The translations under genes were made by a program, and so were the position numbers. A stretch of DNA of 7,946 nt. Source: Verrucomicrobiota bacterium. GTDB taxonomy: Bacteria; Verrucomicrobiota; Verrucomicrobiia; Limisphaerales; UBA11320. The stretch covers positions 1 through 7,946 of the forward strand of contig VHDG01000154.1 in assembly GCA_016871475.1 (NCBI GenBank), given 5' to 3'. Of the stretch, positions 5,742 to 7,946 are shown piece after piece (position 1 is the stretch's first letter; each line of letters opens with the position of its first letter). Under the pieces are notes generated by a model. That model made no database searches and was not told the DNA's origin. It saw only the letters and a list, made by a program, of their open reading frames with translations.

Positions 5742-6773
5742 CTATGGCGGCGTGAGCACGATCTTTCCGAGTGCGGAACGGTTTCTAAGTCGTTGGTATG
5801 CGGCCGGACCTTCCGACATGTCCATGACACGATCGATCACGGGTTTCAGACGACCTTCCCCTGCCCACTGAAGAGTCTGGATGAGGTCCCGACGGTTCCG
5901 GCTGTAGCTGCCGATCAGGCGCTGTTGCTTGACGAATAGCGACCAGAGGTTGAGTTGGATTTCGCGGCCAGCTGTGGCACCGCACGTCACCAGCGAACCT
6001 CCGCGCGCAAGGCAGTCCAGGGCCTGTTGAATGACCTTGCCACCAATGTGCTCAATGATGACATCGACACCTCGTTTGTGAGTCCATTGTCGGACCTGAC
6101 GTGGCCAGAGCGGGTCGGCGGGATCGAGGGCTAGCTCTGCGCCCAGGCTCTGCGCCAGCTGCCGCTTTTCGGGTGTCGACCCTGTGCTGCAGACGCGGCA
6201 TCCGAGTTCGCGTGCGATTTGGATGGCAGCCGACCCCACCCCACTGGCTCCAGCCATGACCAGGACCGACTGACCCGGGGCAACCTGAATCCGGTCGGTC
6301 AACATGTGCATCGCGGTGCTTGCAGCGAGTGAAAGCGCTGCCGCATGGACTGTGCTGAGACCGGCAGGCAGTGCGACCAGCTGGCGTGCCGGCACGACTA
6401 TGCACTCGGAGAAACCACCATCAAGCTCGACTCCGAGGATTCGCGCGTGGAGACACATCGAATCCTCGCCGCGAACGCAGGCAGGGCAGGTGCCACAGCT
6501 GAAGTTCGATTGGATGCTGACGCGGTCGCCTGGCTTCCATTGTTGGACGGTTGATCCGACGGCGCGAATGGTACCTGAGGGTTCACATCCTGGTGTTCGG
6601 GGGAGCTGGGGTTGGATGGGGAGGTTGTTGGATTCCATCCACAGATCGAGATGATTGAGTCCACAGGCTTCGATCTGGACCAGGACATCTTCGGGGCCTG
6701 GGGATGGCGTTGGGACGTCATGCCAGGCGAAGGTGCCGGGGCAACCGTGGGCCATGAGTTGGAGGGCCTTCAT
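5742..6773 (-). CDS. Zinc-binding MDR dehydrogenase/quinone-oxidoreductase-like protein, 343 aa
   Basis: This is a cytosolic NAD(P)-dependent medium-chain dehydrogenase/reductase with a GroES-like N-terminal domain and a Rossmann domain. The structural-zinc lobe is intact, with C93, C96, C99 and C107 in the classical x2-x2-x7 spacing. The nucleotide-binding loop is 'AGASGVGSAAIQIA' (174-187), followed by 'GVDVIIEHIGG' and 'LVTCGATAG'. The usual catalytic-zinc ligands are not at their expected places: 'CGLNHLD' has Asn40 where alcohol dehydrogenases have Cys, 'PGCEPSG' has Cys63 instead of His, and Leu149 occupies the third ligand position. It therefore belongs to the Zn-ADH-like branch whose substrates are poorly defined, and alcohol dehydrogenase activity should not be assumed. 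Length is normal. The ATG lies 14 bp after the DUF1501 stop with only a weak GGA upstream, so co-transcription is likely. Its stop faces the intron remnant. Confidence 0.9.
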   Translation of the reverse strand: MKALQLMAHGCPGTFAWHDVPTPSPGPEDVLVQIEACGLNHLDLWMESNNLPIQPQLPRTPGCEPSGTIRAVGSTVQQWKPGDRVSIQSNFSCGTCPACVRGEDSMCLHARILGVELDGGFSECIVVPARQLVALPAGLSTVHAAALSLAASTAMHMLTDRIQVAPGQSVLVMAGASGVGSAAIQIARELGCRVCSTGSTPEKRQLAQSLGAELALDPADPLWPRQVRQWTHKRGVDVIIEHIGGKVIQQALDCLARGGSLVTCGATAGREIQLNLWSLFVKQQRLIGSYSRNRRDLIQTLQWAGEGRLKPVIDRVMDMSEGPAAYQRLRNRSALGKIVLTPP

Positions 6774-6787
6774 GTGAATCGTTCCGG

Positions 6788-7946
6788 CTAAGTGAGGATT
6801 TCTTTGATTGTTGAGCCGTGGTCGATCTCCAACCGTCGCCGACCAGGGATTTCCAAGCGCCTGGAATCCAAGCCCAGGAGCTGCAGCACCGTCGCGTGTA
6901 GATCTGTCACATAATGACCATCGCCCAGGGCATGATAACCGAGCTCGTCCGTTTCCCCGTGGATCACGCCCCGTTTAACGCCGGCACCTGCAAGCCAGAT
7001 GGTGAAGCCGTGAGGATGGTGATCACGTCCATCGGTCCCGCCACCCCGAAGCTCAAGGCCGGGAGTCCGACCGAACTCAGTACAGAACACCACCAGCACA
7101 TCCTCCATCATTCCCCGTTGGCGCAGATCCTGAAGGAGGCCTGCCACCGGGCGATCCACATTTGCACACAGTTTGGTGTGGTTCTCCTTCAGCTTCTGAT
7201 GCGAATCCCATGCACCCAATCCGCTGGGGTACACGAGGAGGAAGCGGACTCCTCGTTCGGCAAGCCGTCGTGCCGACAACAAGCGTTCCCCGGCCACTCG
7301 GGTCTGCTCGTCGTCCAGTCCATAGAGCCGCCTGATGTGCTCCGGTTCTGACGGGAAGGCCATGGCCTCAGGGACGGCGCTCTGCATGCGGTAAGCCAGT
7401 TCATATGACTGGATGCGTGCGCGGAGCCGTGCATCGTCGGGATATTCCACCGCGGTGATGGAGTGAAGTTTTCGGGCCAACGCGAATTCACGCTCCTGCA
7501 TTCCGGCGCTCACGCCCGCCGGCCGCAGCCCGAATGGCAACGGGTTCTTGGGATCTACCGCAAGTGAAACGCCCGCGTGACGGGGCCCCAGGTAATTTCC
7601 GTGCGCAATCTCGCTCGTGGTGTGGGACTTCGGAACTCCCAGGGTCACAAAACTCGGAAGGTTCTCGTTCAAGCTGCCCAGCCCATAGTTCACCCATGAA
7701 CCCAGGCTTGGTTGGGATTCATCCAGACGATGTCTGCCCGTGTGGAACTGGTTCTCCGCCCAGTGATCGTTGTCGGTCGTCCACATGTTGCGTACCCACG
7801 CAATCTCATCCGCGTGCTTCGCCAGGTGTGGCCACCAGTCCGTAATCCCAATCCCACACTGTCCATGCTGTCTCCATCCCACTTGCATGGGATAAATCGT
7901 GGGGTAAACGTCACGCACGTTCACCGACTCCGCCGGCACCGACCGA
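6788..7946 (-). CDS. DUF1501 family protein (alkaline-phosphatase/sulfatase-like), N-terminal part outside window
   Basis: The open frame continues past the right edge, so the start and any Tat signal peptide, usual for this family, are not visible. The 385 visible codons match the middle and C-terminal parts of DUF1501 proteins. Recognisable segments are 'HGQCGIGITDWWPHLAKHAD', 'PSLGSWVNYGLGS', 'RIQSYELAYRMQSAVPEAM', 'ARRLAERGVRFLLVY', 'WDSHQKLKENH', 'CTEFGRTPG', 'GRDHHPHGFTIWLAGAGVKRG' and 'VTDLHATVLQLLGLD'. The family has an alkaline-phosphatase-like fold and is typically exported in Planctomycetes and Verrucomicrobiota, often beside DUF1549/DUF1553 cytochrome-type proteins. Its substrate is not established. 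Here the downstream partner is instead an MDR oxidoreductase, 14 bp away. The C-terminus is complete (ends KEILT). Confidence 0.92.
   Translation of the reverse strand, partial: RSVPAESVNVRDVYPTIYPMQVGWRQHGQCGIGITDWWPHLAKHADEIAWVRNMWTTDNDHWAENQFHTGRHRLDESQPSLGSWVNYGLGSLNENLPSFVTLGVPKSHTTSEIAHGNYLGPRHAGVSLAVDPKNPLPFGLRPAGVSAGMQEREFALARKLHSITAVEYPDDARLRARIQSYELAYRMQSAVPEAMAFPSEPEHIRRLYGLDDEQTRVAGERLLSARRLAERGVRFLLVYPSGLGAWDSHQKLKENHTKLCANVDRPVAGLLQDLRQRGMMEDVLVVFCTEFGRTPGLELRGGGTDGRDHHPHGFTIWLAGAGVKRGVIHGETDELGYHALGDGHYVTDLHATVLQLLGLDSRRLEIPGRRRLEIDHGSTIKEILT

Noticed and set aside
6391..6403. GGCACG...TGC resembling a sigma-54 -24/-12 promoter
   Set aside because: The GG-GC spacing is 9 rather than 10 and it lies inside the dehydrogenase coding sequence.

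Overview
The window looks like a fragment of a Verrucomicrobiota-type chromosome (or a close relative in the Planctomycetes-Verrucomicrobia group). This is inferred from a DUF1501 protein, a type abundant there, an NtrC-type two-component operon, and an intergenic interspersed repeat with a purine-rich 'ggagacgcggag' tail. No rRNA, tRNA or CRISPR array is visible. Species cannot be assigned from the sequence alone.

Left part (1-4314, + strand): the 3' part of a stand-alone phosphopantothenoylcysteine decarboxylase (CoaC, coenzyme A synthesis) is followed by a compact signalling operon. The operon contains a six-helix membrane sensor histidine kinase (563-2143), a complete NtrC-family sigma-54 activator (2140-3570), and a small single-helix membrane protein with an arginine-rich tail (3567-3983). 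Both junctions are 4-base ATGA overlaps, so the three proteins are probably translationally coupled and work together: the kinase senses a membrane-linked signal and phosphorylates the regulator at D56, and the regulator drives sigma-54 promoters located elsewhere. The role of the third protein is unknown. A short basic ORF of 59 codons (4135-4314) follows.

Middle part (4315-5741): this is mobile and repetitive DNA between two convergent gene blocks. It has two 97%-identical copies of a ~130-bp direct repeat (4392-4520 and 4586-4715). The second copy abuts a 5'-truncated group II intron. The intron's reverse transcriptase lacks RT0-RT2 and begins at motif RT3. Its 3' RNA end is still recognisable: a 34-nt domain V at 5615-5648 and a domain VI hairpin with a bulged adenosine 7 nt from the inferred 3' splice site at 5729.

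Right part (5742-7946, - strand): a zinc-binding medium-chain dehydrogenase/reductase (MDR) gene lies 14 bp downstream of a DUF1501 (alkaline-phosphatase-like) gene that runs off the window. The two are probably one transcription unit. The MDR protein keeps the structural-zinc cysteines but not the usual catalytic-zinc ligands.

The main points of interest are the repeat/intron chimera, the preserved 3' half of the intron, and the coupled small membrane protein of the two-component operon. I see no convincing sign of a defence or biosynthetic system.
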